A stretch of 64,000 nucleotides of DNA from Equibacterium sp963662035 (GCA_963662035.1 CAVLDO010000003.1:47930-111929), one strand, 5' to 3'. Positions 1-8,267 are shown, numbered from the stretch's first letter. The notes: generated from the sequence alone by a model not told the origin. Numbers and translations are program-made.

Positions 1-1
1 G

Positions 2-886
2 CACAAGTTTCAGAACAAGGTGCTCGGCATCCCTGTGGAGTCATTCGACATTTATGACTACAGAGGAGAGAAGTTGCGCGGCAAGCTGGAGGAGGTCCTC
101 TGCAAGGGAAACATCCACAGCATACTCTACTCCAACCCCAACAACCCCTCGTGGGTCTGCCTCAACGATGCGGAGCTGCGCATAATCGCGGAAGTGGCGG
201 CCAAATACGATGTGATCGTGATGGAGGATCTGGCCTACTTCGGGATGGACTTCCGCAAGGACTACAGCCATCCCGGCGTGCCCCCCTTCCAGCCCTCGGT
301 GGGAAAATATGCGCAGGACTACATACTGCTCATATCCAGCTCCAAGGCCTTCAGCTATGCCGGGGAGCGCATAGCAATCCTGGCTCTCAGCGACCATCTG
401 GCCCAGCGCAGATACCCCGACCTCAAGCGCTGGTACAGTTCTGAAGTATTCCGCAGTGCTGTGGTTTACGGCGGGCTTCACCCCCTGTCCAGCGGCACCT
501 CGCACTCCGCGCAATATGCCCTGGCTGCAATATTCAAGGCGGTGAACGACGGCACCTATAATTATCGCGACGATGTGATAGTCTACGGCCGCAAGGCGGC
601 GCAGATGAAGGCGGCCTTTCTTGACGCCGGCTTTGAGATAACCTACGACAAGGATCTTGACGAGGATGTGGCCGACGGCTTCTACTTTACCTACGGCTAC
701 CCCGGGATGAGTGGAGCGGACCTGCTGGAGGAGATGCTCTATTACGGAATCTCCGCCATTTCGCTGGATACCTGCGGCAGCACGCGCCAGGGCATCAGGG
801 CCTGCACATCACTCATAGCGGCGGAAGATATACCGCTGCTTGCCGAGCGGCTCAAACTCTTTAGGAAAGACCACCCGGTGCGCTAG
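2..886 (+). CDS. PLP-dependent aminotransferase, class I/II (5' end cut by window edge)
   Basis: This is the C-terminal part (about 294 residues) of a fold-type I aminotransferase; reading frame 2 is open to the window edge, so the true start lies outside. Visible family marks are the NPNNP stretch about 45 residues in, the MEDLAY stretch whose Asp normally binds the PLP pyridine nitrogen, and SSSKAF, whose Lys should form the Schiff base with PLP. The GER motif just after it fits the phosphate-binding region. Such enzymes move an amino group between an amino acid and a 2-oxo acid in the cytoplasm; the substrate cannot be read from this piece. The stop codon overlaps the stop of the convergent deoC gene by 3 bases. 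The family call is firm, the substrate open. Confidence 0.85.
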   Translation, partial: HKFQNKVLGIPVESFDIYDYRGEKLRGKLEEVLCKGNIHSILYSNPNNPSWVCLNDAELRIIAEVAAKYDVIVMEDLAYFGMDFRKDYSHPGVPPFQPSVGKYAQDYILLISSSKAFSYAGERIAILALSDHLAQRRYPDLKRWYSSEVFRSAVVYGGLHPLSSGTSHSAQYALAAIFKAVNDGTYNYRDDVIVYGRKAAQMKAAFLDAGFEITYDKDLDEDVADGFYFTYGYPGMSGADLLEEMLYYGISAISLDTCGSTRQGIRACTSLIAAEDIPLLAERLKLFRKDHPVR

Positions 887-1755
887 AAATATTTGATTTC
901 CTTCCCTTCCACTGCGCTCAGCAGGTTGTTGGCCATACGGCTTGCGCCGAATCTCAAAAGCGACTTGTTCAGCCAATCCCCTCCCAGCACGGTGTCCACG
1001 ATACCGTAGTAGAGCGATGCGTCCTCTGCAGAGGCGATTCCTCCCGCAGGCTTGAAGCCGATGCGGATGCCTGTGGCGTCGTAATAGGCCTTGATGCACT
1101 CGCACATTACATAGGCTGCTTCGGGCGTGGCGCAAACACCGATTTTGCCCGTTGAGGTCTTGATGAAGTCGGCCCCCGCCTCGATTGCCAGAAAGGCGGC
1201 GGTGGCTATCGCATCGCTCCCGGCAAGGGCGCCCGTTTCCAGAATCACCTTGAGATGCACGGCGCTGTTCACCGAGATTATTGCGTTTTTGATGTCGGAG
1301 ATTTCCTTTGAGGTGTCGCTGTAGCGTCCGTCGCAGAATGAATTGTGGGGCAGCACGATGTCTATTTCATCGGCGCCGTCTTTGACTGCGGCCACGCACT
1401 CGGCCATTTTTACCGACAGGAAGGTCTGCGAAGCGGGGAAGCCGCCGCCCACCGCGGTGATGCGCACCGATCGGTCTTTGCGTGCGCCGGCGACGCTTTT
1501 CACGAGGTTGGGATACACGCAGATGGATGCGGGCGCGGGGCTGTCGGGGTATATGTCGTTGAAATTGTTGACCTTCTCGGTCATTGCGGCAATTTTGGTG
1601 GGGGTGTCGCTCACCGTCAGGGAAGTCAGGTCAATCAGCCCGAGGGCATTGTTCCAGACCTGTTTGTTTTTCCAGGTGTCGATCCGGCCTTTTACTGCGG
1701 CGACTTTGGTCTCTATGTCGCGGGGGACATAGGAGTATTTTTCAGAAAAATCCAT
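883..1755 (-). CDS. deoC: Deoxyribose-phosphate aldolase
   Basis: This 290-residue protein matches the DeoC/LacD aldolase family. It cleaves 2-deoxyribose 5-phosphate to glyceraldehyde 3-phosphate and acetaldehyde in the cytoplasm, feeding deoxynucleoside carbon into glycolysis. The Schiff-base lysine sits in FIKTSTGK (Lys199), the second active-site lysine in GFKPAGG (Lys235) and the assisting Asp in EIDIVLP (Asp132), so the active site is complete. It is longer than the roughly 220-260 residues of many DeoC proteins because of an N-terminal extension of about 40 residues. It lies 12 bases downstream of the DUF4296 lipoprotein gene on the same strand and is probably co-transcribed with it. 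Confidence in function is high. Confidence 0.93.
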   Translation of the reverse strand: MDFSEKYSYVPRDIETKVAAVKGRIDTWKNKQVWNNALGLIDLTSLTVSDTPTKIAAMTEKVNNFNDIYPDSPAPASICVYPNLVKSVAGARKDRSVRITAVGGGFPASQTFLSVKMAECVAAVKDGADEIDIVLPHNSFCDGRYSDTSKEISDIKNAIISVNSAVHLKVILETGALAGSDAIATAAFLAIEAGADFIKTSTGKIGVCATPEAAYVMCECIKAYYDATGIRIGFKPAGGIASAEDASLYYGIVDTVLGGDWLNKSLLRFGASRMANNLLSAVEGKEIKYF

Positions 1756-1767
1756 ATCGGTAAATAT

Positions 1768-2181
1768 TTAGTTTCGGTCTCTCGGGGGCGGGAGATTGTC
1801 GTCGGAACCCCTGCTTTGCATTGTGGTGTCCCGTTTCGCGGCCCCCTTCTCTATATTTTTCAGAATTTTCTCCTTGCGCTTCTGCAGAATCTTCTCTGTC
1901 TTGTCCATCACCTCCTGCATATCGCGCGAGTTGCGCAGATAATAGTCGGCGGAGGCGGTGAACTGCTCTGCGGTGCAGCCATAAGAGCGCAGCAAGGCCT
2001 TGTACACGGCGCAAGTGTCGGTAAAGCGGCGCATTGTGCGGTCCGATGCGGCATACTGGTCAAACAGGAACATATCCGCCTGAATCCGGGCCATCTTGTT
2101 TTTGGGGATTATGCCCTTGGGGGTGCAGGCTGCAAAGAGCAATAGCAGAGCGCATAAAATAATGGTCCTGGTTTTTTTCAT
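1768..2181 (-). CDS. DUF4296-type lipoprotein
   Basis: A 137-residue exported protein of unknown function. Starting at MKKTRT gives a clean lipoprotein signal ending in LLFAAC (Cys19), so this start is preferred to an ATG 36 bases further upstream that would add residues before the signal. After the lipobox come a short helix-rich region and a charged Lys/Glu/Arg tail from about residue 95. The layout (short N-terminal domain with YYLR-like motif, charged tail) is that of DUF4296, a Bacteroidetes lipoprotein family with no assigned role. The promoter -7 box ends only 5 bases before the ATG (see the promoter entry), so the mRNA may be leaderless. deoC follows 12 bases downstream. Confidence 0.7.
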   Translation of the reverse strand: MKKTRTIILCALLLLFAACTPKGIIPKNKMARIQADMFLFDQYAASDRTMRRFTDTCAVYKALLRSYGCTAEQFTASADYYLRNSRDMQEVMDKTEKILQKRKEKILKNIEKGAAKRDTTMQSRGSDDNLPPPRDRN

Positions 2182-2186
2182 AAGAG

Positions 2187-2217
2187 CAAATGTAGTTATC
2201 TTTGTTGCAATAAACAA
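2187..2217 (-). promoter_or_regulatory. Bacteroidetes-type promoter for the DUF4296 lipoprotein gene
   Basis: Read on the minus strand there is a TTTG (2217-2214), 19 bases, then TACATTTG (2194-2187), matching the Bacteroidetes sigma-70 pattern TTTG-N19-TAnnTTTG. The ATG at 2181 begins 5 bases after the box, so transcription should begin at or next to the start codon. Confidence 0.6.
2197..2204 (+). promoter_or_regulatory. Putative -7 box for purD
   Basis: TATCTTTG fits TAnnTTTG, 19 bases before the purD ATG. I see no good -33 TTTG at the right distance. It overlaps the divergent promoter of the lipoprotein gene. Confidence 0.5.
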
Positions 2218-2223
2218 AGTGAT

Positions 2224-3510
2224 ATGTCATTAAAAGTTCTTGTACTGGGCAGCGGCGGCCGCGAGCACGCCATAGCCTGGAAAATCTCGCAAAGTGAAAG
2301 ACTCTCAGCGCTTTACTGCCTGCCCGGAAATCCCGGTACGGCGGCTTTCGCCACCAATATCGATGCCGGCGTCAAGGACTTTGAAGCCATTGCGGCAGCC
2401 GTGGAGAAGCACGGGATAGATATGGTGGTGGTGGGCCCTGAAGACCCTCTGGTGATGGGCGTTGCAGACTTTCTGCACGAGAAGTTCCCCTCCCTTATGG
2501 TCATCGGCCCCGGAGCGTCGGGCGCCCGTCTGGAGGGCAGCAAGCAGTTCGCCAAAGATTTTATGGCGCGCCACTCGATTCCCACTGCGGCATACCGCGC
2601 CTTTACAGGCGAGATTCTCGCGCAGGCCAAGTCATTTCTGAGGACTCTGCAGCCACCCTACGTGCTCAAGGCTGACGGCCTTGCGGCGGGCAAGGGCGTG
2701 GTGATTCTCGATGATCTTGCCGCAGCGGATGCGGAACTTGAGGAGATGTTCTCCGGCAAATTCGGCACAGCATCGTCAAAAGTGGTCATAGAGCAATATC
2801 TGAGCGGTATCGAACTCTCGGTATTTGTGCTCACCGACGGCCGCGACTATATGATTCTGCCCGAGGCCAAAGACTACAAGCGCATCGGCGAGGGCGACAC
2901 CGGCCTCAACACCGGCGGTATGGGCTCGGTATCCCCCGTTCCCTTCGCGGGCGAAAGTTTTATGCGTAAGGTGGAAGAGCGCATAGTGCGCCCCACGATA
3001 GCCGGTCTGCAGAGCGACGGCATCCCCTACACGGGCTTCATATTCATAGGTCTGATGAATTGCGGCGGAGACCCCTATGTGATTGAATACAATGTGCGTA
3101 TGGGCGATCCCGAAACCGAGTCGGTGATGACCAGAATAAGCAGCGACCTGCTCGCGCATCTGGAGGCGGCCGCCCGCGGAGGTCTCGGCGGCGAGCATCT
3201 TGAGGTCAGCAGCCAGGCCGCTGTCACTGTGGTGATGGTCTCCGGCGGCTATCCGGGCCACTACAAGTCGCTGTATCCAATACACGGCATCGAGGACGCG
3301 TGCAGCCGCAAGGTGAATGTGTTCCAGATGGGCACGAAGCTCTCCGGCGGGGAGGTGGTCACCGGCGGCGGCCGCGTGCTCTGCGTCACCGCCAACGCCT
3401 CCGATATGCAGCACGCTGCGGAAAAGGCCTACAAAGCCCTGTCCGACATCGAGTTCAAGGATGCTTACCACCGCGGCGACATCACTGCCGACCTTATGAA
3501 ATATCTTTAG
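2224..3510 (+). CDS. purD: Phosphoribosylamine--glycine ligase (GAR synthetase)
   Basis: A 428-residue protein with the normal length and layout of PurD. It catalyses the second step of purine synthesis: ATP-dependent joining of 5-phosphoribosylamine and glycine to give glycinamide ribonucleotide. Visible marks are the N-terminal GSGGREHA motif (residues 10-17), GPEDPL near residue 70, the ATP-grasp DGLAAGKGV segment near 150 and the metal-binding EYNVRMGDPETE near 295. The ATG follows a TATCTTTG box by 19 bases. A membrane protein gene begins 9 bases downstream and is probably co-transcribed. No sign of damage. Confidence 0.96.
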   Translation: MSLKVLVLGSGGREHAIAWKISQSERLSALYCLPGNPGTAAFATNIDAGVKDFEAIAAAVEKHGIDMVVVGPEDPLVMGVADFLHEKFPSLMVIGPGASGARLEGSKQFAKDFMARHSIPTAAYRAFTGEILAQAKSFLRTLQPPYVLKADGLAAGKGVVILDDLAAADAELEEMFSGKFGTASSKVVIEQYLSGIELSVFVLTDGRDYMILPEAKDYKRIGEGDTGLNTGGMGSVSPVPFAGESFMRKVEERIVRPTIAGLQSDGIPYTGFIFIGLMNCGGDPYVIEYNVRMGDPETESVMTRISSDLLAHLEAAARGGLGGEHLEVSSQAAVTVVMVSGGYPGHYKSLYPIHGIEDACSRKVNVFQMGTKLSGGEVVTGGGRVLCVTANASDMQHAAEKAYKALSDIEFKDAYHRGDITADLMKYL

Positions 3511-3519
3511 CACCAGGGG

Positions 3520-4449
3520 GTGAAACGGCATTTTGACATACGCAGATACCTGTATGTGCTGGTGATTTTCACCGTCGTGCTCTACCTGCTCTCCACATTT
3601 CTGCCGGGCGGCGGCATCTCTGCCGTGAATGCGGCACTCGGGGCGATTTTCCTTGCAGCCTGCGCGGGAGTGGTATACCTTACCGTGGATTTCTTTGCCG
3701 TCACCATCAACTATGCGGCGCCGCTGGTGTTTGCCTGTCTGGCGCTCAGCTTCCCCTGTGCTGCGGTGTACAGCCCGTTGTTGTGGGCCGCAGCCGCCCA
3801 GAGCCTTGCATTCTACCTTGCCGCCCGCTACTACGGCGGCGATGCCGACAACGACCGCGCCTTTCTGTACTGCGCCCTTGTTGCCGCGGCCTCGCTGATT
3901 TTCCCTCCGATGGTCTGGACGCTGCTTTTTCTTGTAACAATGAACATATCCACGGCGCCCGACAAGCCCCGTTTTCTGGTCTCCTGCGCTTTGGGATTCC
4001 TGCTGCCCCCCGCGGCATATCTTGCGTGCCGCTTTTTATGCGCAGACTTCAGGGAGGTGACGGCGCTGCTGCAGCAGTATTTTTCTGCGCTGGTTTCGCC
4101 GGCCGTGGATCTTGGGGCCAGCAGCGCGGCGCGGGTCATCAAGGTGCTGACGATAGCGGTGTGCTATGTGGTGTCGCTGGTCTCTTTTCTGCGCCGCAGC
4201 GCCGAATACAGCGTTTCCCACTCGCGGGTGATGACCTTTATCTTCGCCTACTGCTCCGTGATTGTGCTGCTGCTGATTCTGTTTCCGTCCGGTTGCCTGC
4301 CGATGAATGTGATGCTGGCGATGGTGCCGTTATCGCTGGTGATCTACGACTATCTGGTGTGGGGCGCCACCGATCGCGGCTGCCGCATCGCGGCGGCATT
4401 TCTGTCGCTGTCGCTGCTGCTGGAGTCGGCATTCCTTGTGCTTAAGTAA
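3520..4449 (+). CDS. Polytopic membrane protein of unknown function
   Basis: A 309-residue hydrophobic protein beginning with GTG (MKRHFDIRRY), 9 bases after purD. A short basic N-terminus precedes about eight to nine predicted membrane segments, including one near residues 10-25 and pairs near 60-80, 100-130 and 140-160, with the last at the C-terminus. It resembles the Bacteroidetes membrane proteins grouped as DUF6427, but I hold that match loosely. No catalytic motif is visible. The last 100 bases overlap the 3' end of the convergent gene at 4350-4844. The reading frame is well supported; the function is unknown. Confidence 0.65.
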   Translation: MKRHFDIRRYLYVLVIFTVVLYLLSTFLPGGGISAVNAALGAIFLAACAGVVYLTVDFFAVTINYAAPLVFACLALSFPCAAVYSPLLWAAAAQSLAFYLAARYYGGDADNDRAFLYCALVAAASLIFPPMVWTLLFLVTMNISTAPDKPRFLVSCALGFLLPPAAYLACRFLCADFREVTALLQQYFSALVSPAVDLGASSAARVIKVLTIAVCYVVSLVSFLRRSAEYSVSHSRVMTFIFAYCSVIVLLLILFPSGCLPMNVMLAMVPLSLVIYDYLVWGATDRGCRIAAAFLSLSLLLESAFLVLK

Positions 4450-4844
4450 AGCCGCAGCAGGGCGGGGTAGCGCTCCTCCATCACCTCCGGGCAATACTTT
4501 GACAGAAAGTGCAGCTCCGCACTGTCAAAGGGGCGCGTTTCAAGCAAATGCCACATAAGCCCCCCGAAGTCGCTCAGATGAGGCGGCTCGGCGGCCACCC
4601 GGGCGGTGAGCGCCTTCATCCGGGTGCGGACCACGCGGCGCAGCGTCACCTTCTCCCCGCAGAGTATCAGCTTGTCGTACAGTTTTTGTGGGGACATAAT
4701 GCGTTGCCTGTAAAAGAGATTCACAAGCGAGTATCTCACCAGATCTTTGCAGGTGTTTATGTCAATGCCGTAGCGCTCCTTGTAGAAGGTGCGGATATCT
4801 TCTTCCGAGACAAACTCGTGTTTTGATGTGCTGCAGGTGTTCAT
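4350..4844 (-). CDS. Small conserved-looking protein of unknown function
   Basis: A 164-residue cytoplasmic-looking protein with no signal peptide or membrane segment. Residues 1-135 look like a folded helical protein (many Leu, Arg and Tyr; motif YKERYGIDINTCKDL near 17-31). The last 30 or so residues are Ser/Asp/Arg-rich and are encoded wholly on the antisense of the membrane protein gene ending at 4449. The natural stop may therefore have been lost and the frame may have run on into the neighbour. I recognise no family. It lies downstream of the DUF3276 gene on the same strand but beyond that gene's terminator, so it needs its own promoter, which I could not identify. Confidence 0.55.
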   Translation of the reverse strand: MNTCSTSKHEFVSEEDIRTFYKERYGIDINTCKDLVRYSLVNLFYRQRIMSPQKLYDKLILCGEKVTLRRVVRTRMKALTARVAAEPPHLSDFGGLMWHLLETRPFDSAELHFLSKYCPEVMEERYPALLRLYLSTRNADSSSSDSDRNAAAMRQPRSVAPHTR

Positions 4845-4858
4845 AAACGCAAGTTAAT

Positions 4859-4887
4859 AAAAAAACGCCCCGCGAGAAAGCGGGGCG
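4859..4887 (-). terminator. Rho-independent terminator of the DUF3276 gene
   Basis: An 8-bp perfect GC stem (4866-4873 with 4880-4887) with a 6-base loop is followed on the minus strand by a run of T (A-run 4859-4865 on the plus strand). It lies 24 bases past the DUF3276 stop. Confidence 0.85.
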
Positions 4888-4911
4888 CCGTATGTCCAAA
4901 GTTTCCGGCTG

Positions 4912-5292
4912 CTAAAGCTCGTCAAAATCGACCTCCTGGTAGCCGTTCTCCCCCTTGCGGGAGGGAGCCTCCCCTCTGGAGTAGCCGTCGCTGTAGGGCC
5001 GGGCCTCTGTCACGGGGCAACGCTCTTTGATATAGTCGATAACTTCTTTCAACCCTTCGGAGAATTTTTCAAAATCTTCCTTGTAAAGGAAAATCTTGTG
5101 TTTGTCGTAAACATACTTGCCATCATTCTCGATCTTACGCTTGCTCTCCGTGATGGTCAGATAGTAATCGTTGCCTTTCGTGGCCTTTACGTCAAAGAAA
5201 TAAGTACGCTTGCCAGCCCTCACAGGCTTGGAAAATACGTCATCGCTGCCGCGCTCCTGACTCTTTGCATTTTCATAATCTTCAAAATACAT
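4912..5292 (-). CDS. PUR-family DNA/RNA-binding protein (DUF3276)
   Basis: A 126-residue protein of the DUF3276 family, the Bacteroidetes relatives of eukaryotic Pur-alpha, which bind single-stranded nucleic acids. The PUR-like core runs from about residue 18 to 85 (KRTYFFDVKATKGNDYYLTITESK, then KHKIFLYKEDFEKF), with a basic/acidic tail from about 95. I start it at MYFEDYEN because a minus-strand TATCTTTG box lies 26 bases upstream. A longer frame from 5340 would place its start upstream of that promoter. It is single-gene, ended by a strong terminator. The family call is firm; the cellular role is not established. Confidence 0.85.
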   Translation of the reverse strand: MYFEDYENAKSQERGSDDVFSKPVRAGKRTYFFDVKATKGNDYYLTITESKRKIENDGKYVYDKHKIFLYKEDFEKFSEGLKEVIDYIKERCPVTEARPYSDGYSRGEAPSRKGENGYQEVDFDEL

Positions 5293-5318
5293 AGCGATCT
5301 TTTTTAAAATTCTCCTAA

Positions 5319-5326
5319 CAAAGATA
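5319..5326 (-). promoter_or_regulatory. -7 box for the DUF3276 gene
   Basis: CAAAGATA on the plus strand reads TATCTTTG on the minus strand, 26 bases upstream of the chosen ATG. It decides the start codon: the ATG at 5340 lies upstream of the box. No clear -33 element. Confidence 0.55.
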
Positions 5327-5346
5327 ATTTTTTTATCCATAAAACC

Positions 5347-5354
5347 TATCTTTG
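5347..5354 (+). promoter_or_regulatory. -7 box for the nusB operon
   Basis: TATCTTTG, 18 bases before the nusB ATG; divergent from the DUF3276 promoter. No clear -33 TTTG. Confidence 0.55.
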
Positions 5355-5372
5355 TGAAAATAAATCTTTCAT

Positions 5373-6329
5373 ATGCTTAATCGCCGGTTAATCCGTATCA
5401 AGGTTTTCAAAGTTCTTTTTGCGGCCGAATCTTGCGGCACCGCGCTCCTTTCTGCGGCAGAAAAAGAGCTTCTGCTCTCCTGCGAGAGGACGCTTGATCT
5501 CTATTATTTCCTGCTGAACCTCTGCCCCGCAATCTGCCGTCTGGCCGGCAGCAAAGTGGAGGCGGGCAAAAATAAATTCAATCCCACAGAGGGCGAACTC
5601 AACGCCAGCACCCGGCTGGCTGACAACCGCTTTGCCGCGCTCCTCTCTGGGAATGAGGACTTTGAGAAGATGTGCACCAAGAAGGGCTTCGTGTGGGACG
5701 AATACGATGTGCTGCTCAAGAAGCTCTATGCGGCGGCCGTATCTTCCCAGTATTATCAGGAGTATATGTCCGCAGAGGAAGATTCGCTTGAAAACGACTG
5801 CCGGTTCTTCACCAACTTTTTTGCAGAAGAGCTGGAAGACGAGGAGATGCTCCGCGATATGCTGGAAGAGAAGTCGGTCTATTGGGCCGATGACCTGGGC
5901 TTTGTGCTGAACGTGATAATCAAGGACCTCGAGCAGGTCGGCGGCGGCGCTTCTGTGCCCCGGCACAGGGTTTTTCTCAAAGACGACGACCGAACCTTCG
6001 CCCTGCAGTTGCTTGCGGCCTCGATGGGGCACTTCGACGAGTACCTCAAGTTGATGCAGACGAACGTCCCCAACTGGGACCCCGAACGCATAGTGCGGGT
6101 GGACTCGATGCTGGTGGTGATGGGCATCGCGGAGGCCGTGACCTTCCCCAGCATCCCCATCAAGGTTACAATCAACGAATATGTCGACATTTCCAAGTTC
6201 TACAGCACCCCCAACAGCCACACCTTTGTAAACGGGCTGCTGGATGTGATTCTGCACAAGATGCAGGAGAGCGGCGAGATTGTAAAGAGCGGCCGCGGAC
6301 TCTACACCGGCACTCCCAAAAAAGAATAA
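5373..6329 (+). CDS. nusB: Transcription antitermination factor NusB (long Bacteroidetes form)
   Basis: A 318-residue protein. The C-terminal 110 residues carry the NusB fold signature (NWDPERIVRVDSMLVVMGIAE, then INEYVDISKFYST), where the conserved Asp/Glu and YST segments form the RNA- and S10-binding face. The first 200 residues are the long N-terminal half typical of Bacteroidetes NusB, about twice the length of the E. coli protein. NusB binds boxA RNA with NusE and prevents early termination of rRNA transcription. It heads a seven-gene run (nusB-yajC-ybbR-coaE-DUF5606-rimO-fabG) with gaps of at most 19 bases. Confidence 0.92.
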   Translation: MLNRRLIRIKVFKVLFAAESCGTALLSAAEKELLLSCERTLDLYYFLLNLCPAICRLAGSKVEAGKNKFNPTEGELNASTRLADNRFAALLSGNEDFEKMCTKKGFVWDEYDVLLKKLYAAAVSSQYYQEYMSAEEDSLENDCRFFTNFFAEELEDEEMLRDMLEEKSVYWADDLGFVLNVIIKDLEQVGGGASVPRHRVFLKDDDRTFALQLLAASMGHFDEYLKLMQTNVPNWDPERIVRVDSMLVVMGIAEAVTFPSIPIKVTINEYVDISKFYSTPNSHTFVNGLLDVILHKMQESGEIVKSGRGLYTGTPKKE

Positions 6330-6348
6330 TCAATAACAAGAGTAAAAT

Positions 6349-6672
6349 ATGAGATTCCTTACAATTATGCTGCAGGCAGGTTCTGCAGCCCCTGCGCAGC
6401 AGGGAGGCAACTGGTCCTTTTTCATTATGATCGTGCTGCTCTTTCTGGTGATGTGGCTCTTTATGATCCGCCCCCAGCAGAAGAAGCAGAAAGAGATGGA
6501 GAAGTTCCGCAAAGAACTTCAGAAAGGAGACAAGGTGGTCACTATCGGCGGCATCTACGGCAAGGTGGAGAGCATATCCGAGAACACCGCCACCATCGAG
6601 GTGGACAAAGGCGTTATGCTCAAGGTGGACAAGGCTTCCCTTGTAAAAGACTTCAGCGACACTCAGCGGTAG
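6349..6672 (+). CDS. yajC: Preprotein translocase subunit YajC
   Basis: A 107-residue inner-membrane protein. One strong membrane segment (about residues 22-44, WSFFIMIVLLFLVMWLFMI) is followed by RPQQKKQKEMEKF and then the compact cytoplasmic domain with GGIYGKV. These are classical YajC marks. YajC associates with SecDF and aids Sec-dependent export. Length is normal. It lies 19 bases after nusB and 3 bases before the YbbR gene, so it is part of the same operon. Confidence 0.95.
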   Translation: MRFLTIMLQAGSAAPAQQGGNWSFFIMIVLLFLVMWLFMIRPQQKKQKEMEKFRKELQKGDKVVTIGGIYGKVESISENTATIEVDKGVMLKVDKASLVKDFSDTQR

Positions 6673-6675
6673 GCG

Positions 6676-7641
6676 GTGCACCGCAAACAGATAATCGGGT
6701 CGGGAAAAGAGTGGGCGGTTTTTCTGCTCTCTCTCTTTCTGGCGTGTGCCGTGTGGTTTATTCACAGCATGTCGCTGCGCTACACCGTGCCCGTCAAGTT
6801 CCGGGTAGGCATAGTCACCGATCTGGAGGGGTATGCACCGGAGGCCACGAGTTCCGAGGTGCTGGTGGCGGCAGTCACCGGCACGGGATTTACCATAGTG
6901 AGTCTGCGGCATTCGGCAGGGAGTGTGCGCAACGTCAACCTCAAAGTGCCTGGGAGCAAGCTCTCTGCCGTGGCGGGGCAGCCCAATCTTTTCGAGGCTT
7001 CTCCCCGCGAGCTCGGCGAGGAGCTGTATCAGGCGCTCGGGGCCAAAATCACCATCAACAGCTATGACACCGACCGCCTCACCTTCAAGATGACCCCGAG
7101 GCGGCACAGAAAGGTGCCGGTGGTGCTGCAGAGCAAGATTTTCTGCAAAAGCCAGTATATGATGGCATCGGAAATACGCCTTACCCCCGATTCGGTAGCG
7201 GTTTACGGCGATGCGGCAATCATAGACAATGTGGCCTATGTAGAGAGCGAACAGGTGTCGCGGTTCAATGCCGACGCGCCGCTTTCGGGCAAGGTGCGCC
7301 TCAGGCCGGTGAAAGGGGTCGAGATGTCGTCCCCGCAGGTGGAGTACCGTATAGATATAGTGCGTTATGTGGAATTCTCCGCAGAGGTGGAGTTCTCTCT
7401 GCTTGGCGGCCCCAAGAGGGAGCACATTCTCATAAACCCCTCTTCTGGTGTGGTGCGCTACCGCATCCCCTACAATCTTGCCTCCGGTGAGGTCAATCCC
7501 CCCACTTTTGTGGTACGTTACAGCGATTTTGCCGCCTCACGCTCCGGAGCAGTGGTGCCGGCCCTCTACAGCGCCCCGGAAGGGATGCTCTCCTACGAGC
7601 TGGATCCCCCGGCGGTGGAGTGTATGGCGTTGGAATTTTGA
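6676..7641 (+). CDS. YbbR-like domain protein, membrane-anchored
   Basis: A 321-residue protein starting with GTG, three bases after yajC. One N-terminal membrane anchor (about residues 13-32) is followed by a long extracytoplasmic part with repeated beta-rich units of about 80 residues in the style of YbbR domains. In Firmicutes a YbbR protein (CdaR) regulates a c-di-AMP cyclase. Whether this one does is not shown here, as no cyclase gene lies beside it. The operon position between yajC and coaE is usual in Bacteroidetes. The family call is good, the role unknown. Confidence 0.8.
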   Translation: MHRKQIIGSGKEWAVFLLSLFLACAVWFIHSMSLRYTVPVKFRVGIVTDLEGYAPEATSSEVLVAAVTGTGFTIVSLRHSAGSVRNVNLKVPGSKLSAVAGQPNLFEASPRELGEELYQALGAKITINSYDTDRLTFKMTPRRHRKVPVVLQSKIFCKSQYMMASEIRLTPDSVAVYGDAAIIDNVAYVESEQVSRFNADAPLSGKVRLRPVKGVEMSSPQVEYRIDIVRYVEFSAEVEFSLLGGPKREHILINPSSGVVRYRIPYNLASGEVNPPTFVVRYSDFAASRSGAVVPALYSAPEGMLSYELDPPAVECMALEF

Positions 7642-7649
7642 CAGCCGTA

Positions 7650-8267
7650 GTGAAGAAGACCGTCATAGGCTGCACCGGCGGCATAGGGAGCGGCAAGTCT
7701 GCCATCGCGGGGGCTTTTGCCGCTCTTGGAATACCCGCTTATGACTGCGACAGCGCCGCCAAGGCGCTCTACCGCACCGACCGCGACCTGTGCCGGGCGG
7801 TGGCCGGCGTGCTGGGGCCGCAGGTGCTGCAGAGCAACGGAACTCTCTCCACGCGGGCTATGGCGGCCGGAATATTCGCCGACCGGCGGCTGCTGGAGAA
7901 GGTGGAGGCCATTGTCCATCCGGCGGTGGGGGAGGACTTCAGAAAGTGGGCGGCGCGCCAGAAGTCTGCCATCGTGATAATGGAGTCGGCCATTTTGCTT
8001 GAAAAGCCTTTTTTTGATAATTTTGCCGATTATACGATTACCGTTTCGGCCCCCGAAGAGGTGCGCATCGCACGCGTCATATCCCGTGACGGAGCCACCC
8101 GCGAGCAGGTTGAGGCCCGTCTGGCCAACCAGTGGAGCGATGCTCAGCGCGAGCGCAAGGCCGACGCAGTGATCGTGACCGACGACCGCACCCCGGTGCT
8201 GCCGCGCATTTTGGAACTTATAGAAACTTTGAAACAGACAACTTATAACTATGGCAATCGATCTTAA
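7650..8267 (+). CDS. coaE: Dephospho-CoA kinase
   Basis: A 205-residue P-loop kinase that phosphorylates the 3'-hydroxyl of dephospho-CoA, the last step of CoA synthesis. The Walker A motif GCTGGIGSGKS lies within the first 16 residues, followed by YDCDSAAK (CoA-binding Asp region) and LEKPFFDNFAD with the downstream R-rich lid. I start at the GTG at 7650, 8 bases after the ybbR stop. A frame start at 7620 would overlap ybbR by 22 bases and add unneeded residues. The 3' end overlaps the DUF5606 gene by 17 bases, implying translational coupling. Confidence 0.92.
   Translation: MKKTVIGCTGGIGSGKSAIAGAFAALGIPAYDCDSAAKALYRTDRDLCRAVAGVLGPQVLQSNGTLSTRAMAAGIFADRRLLEKVEAIVHPAVGEDFRKWAARQKSAIVIMESAILLEKPFFDNFADYTITVSAPEEVRIARVISRDGATREQVEARLANQWSDAQRERKADAVIVTDDRTPVLPRILELIETLKQTTYNYGNRS

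Noticed and set aside
6172..7425. 417-residue open frame on the minus strand
   Set aside because: Antisense across nusB, yajC and ybbR, all well supported.
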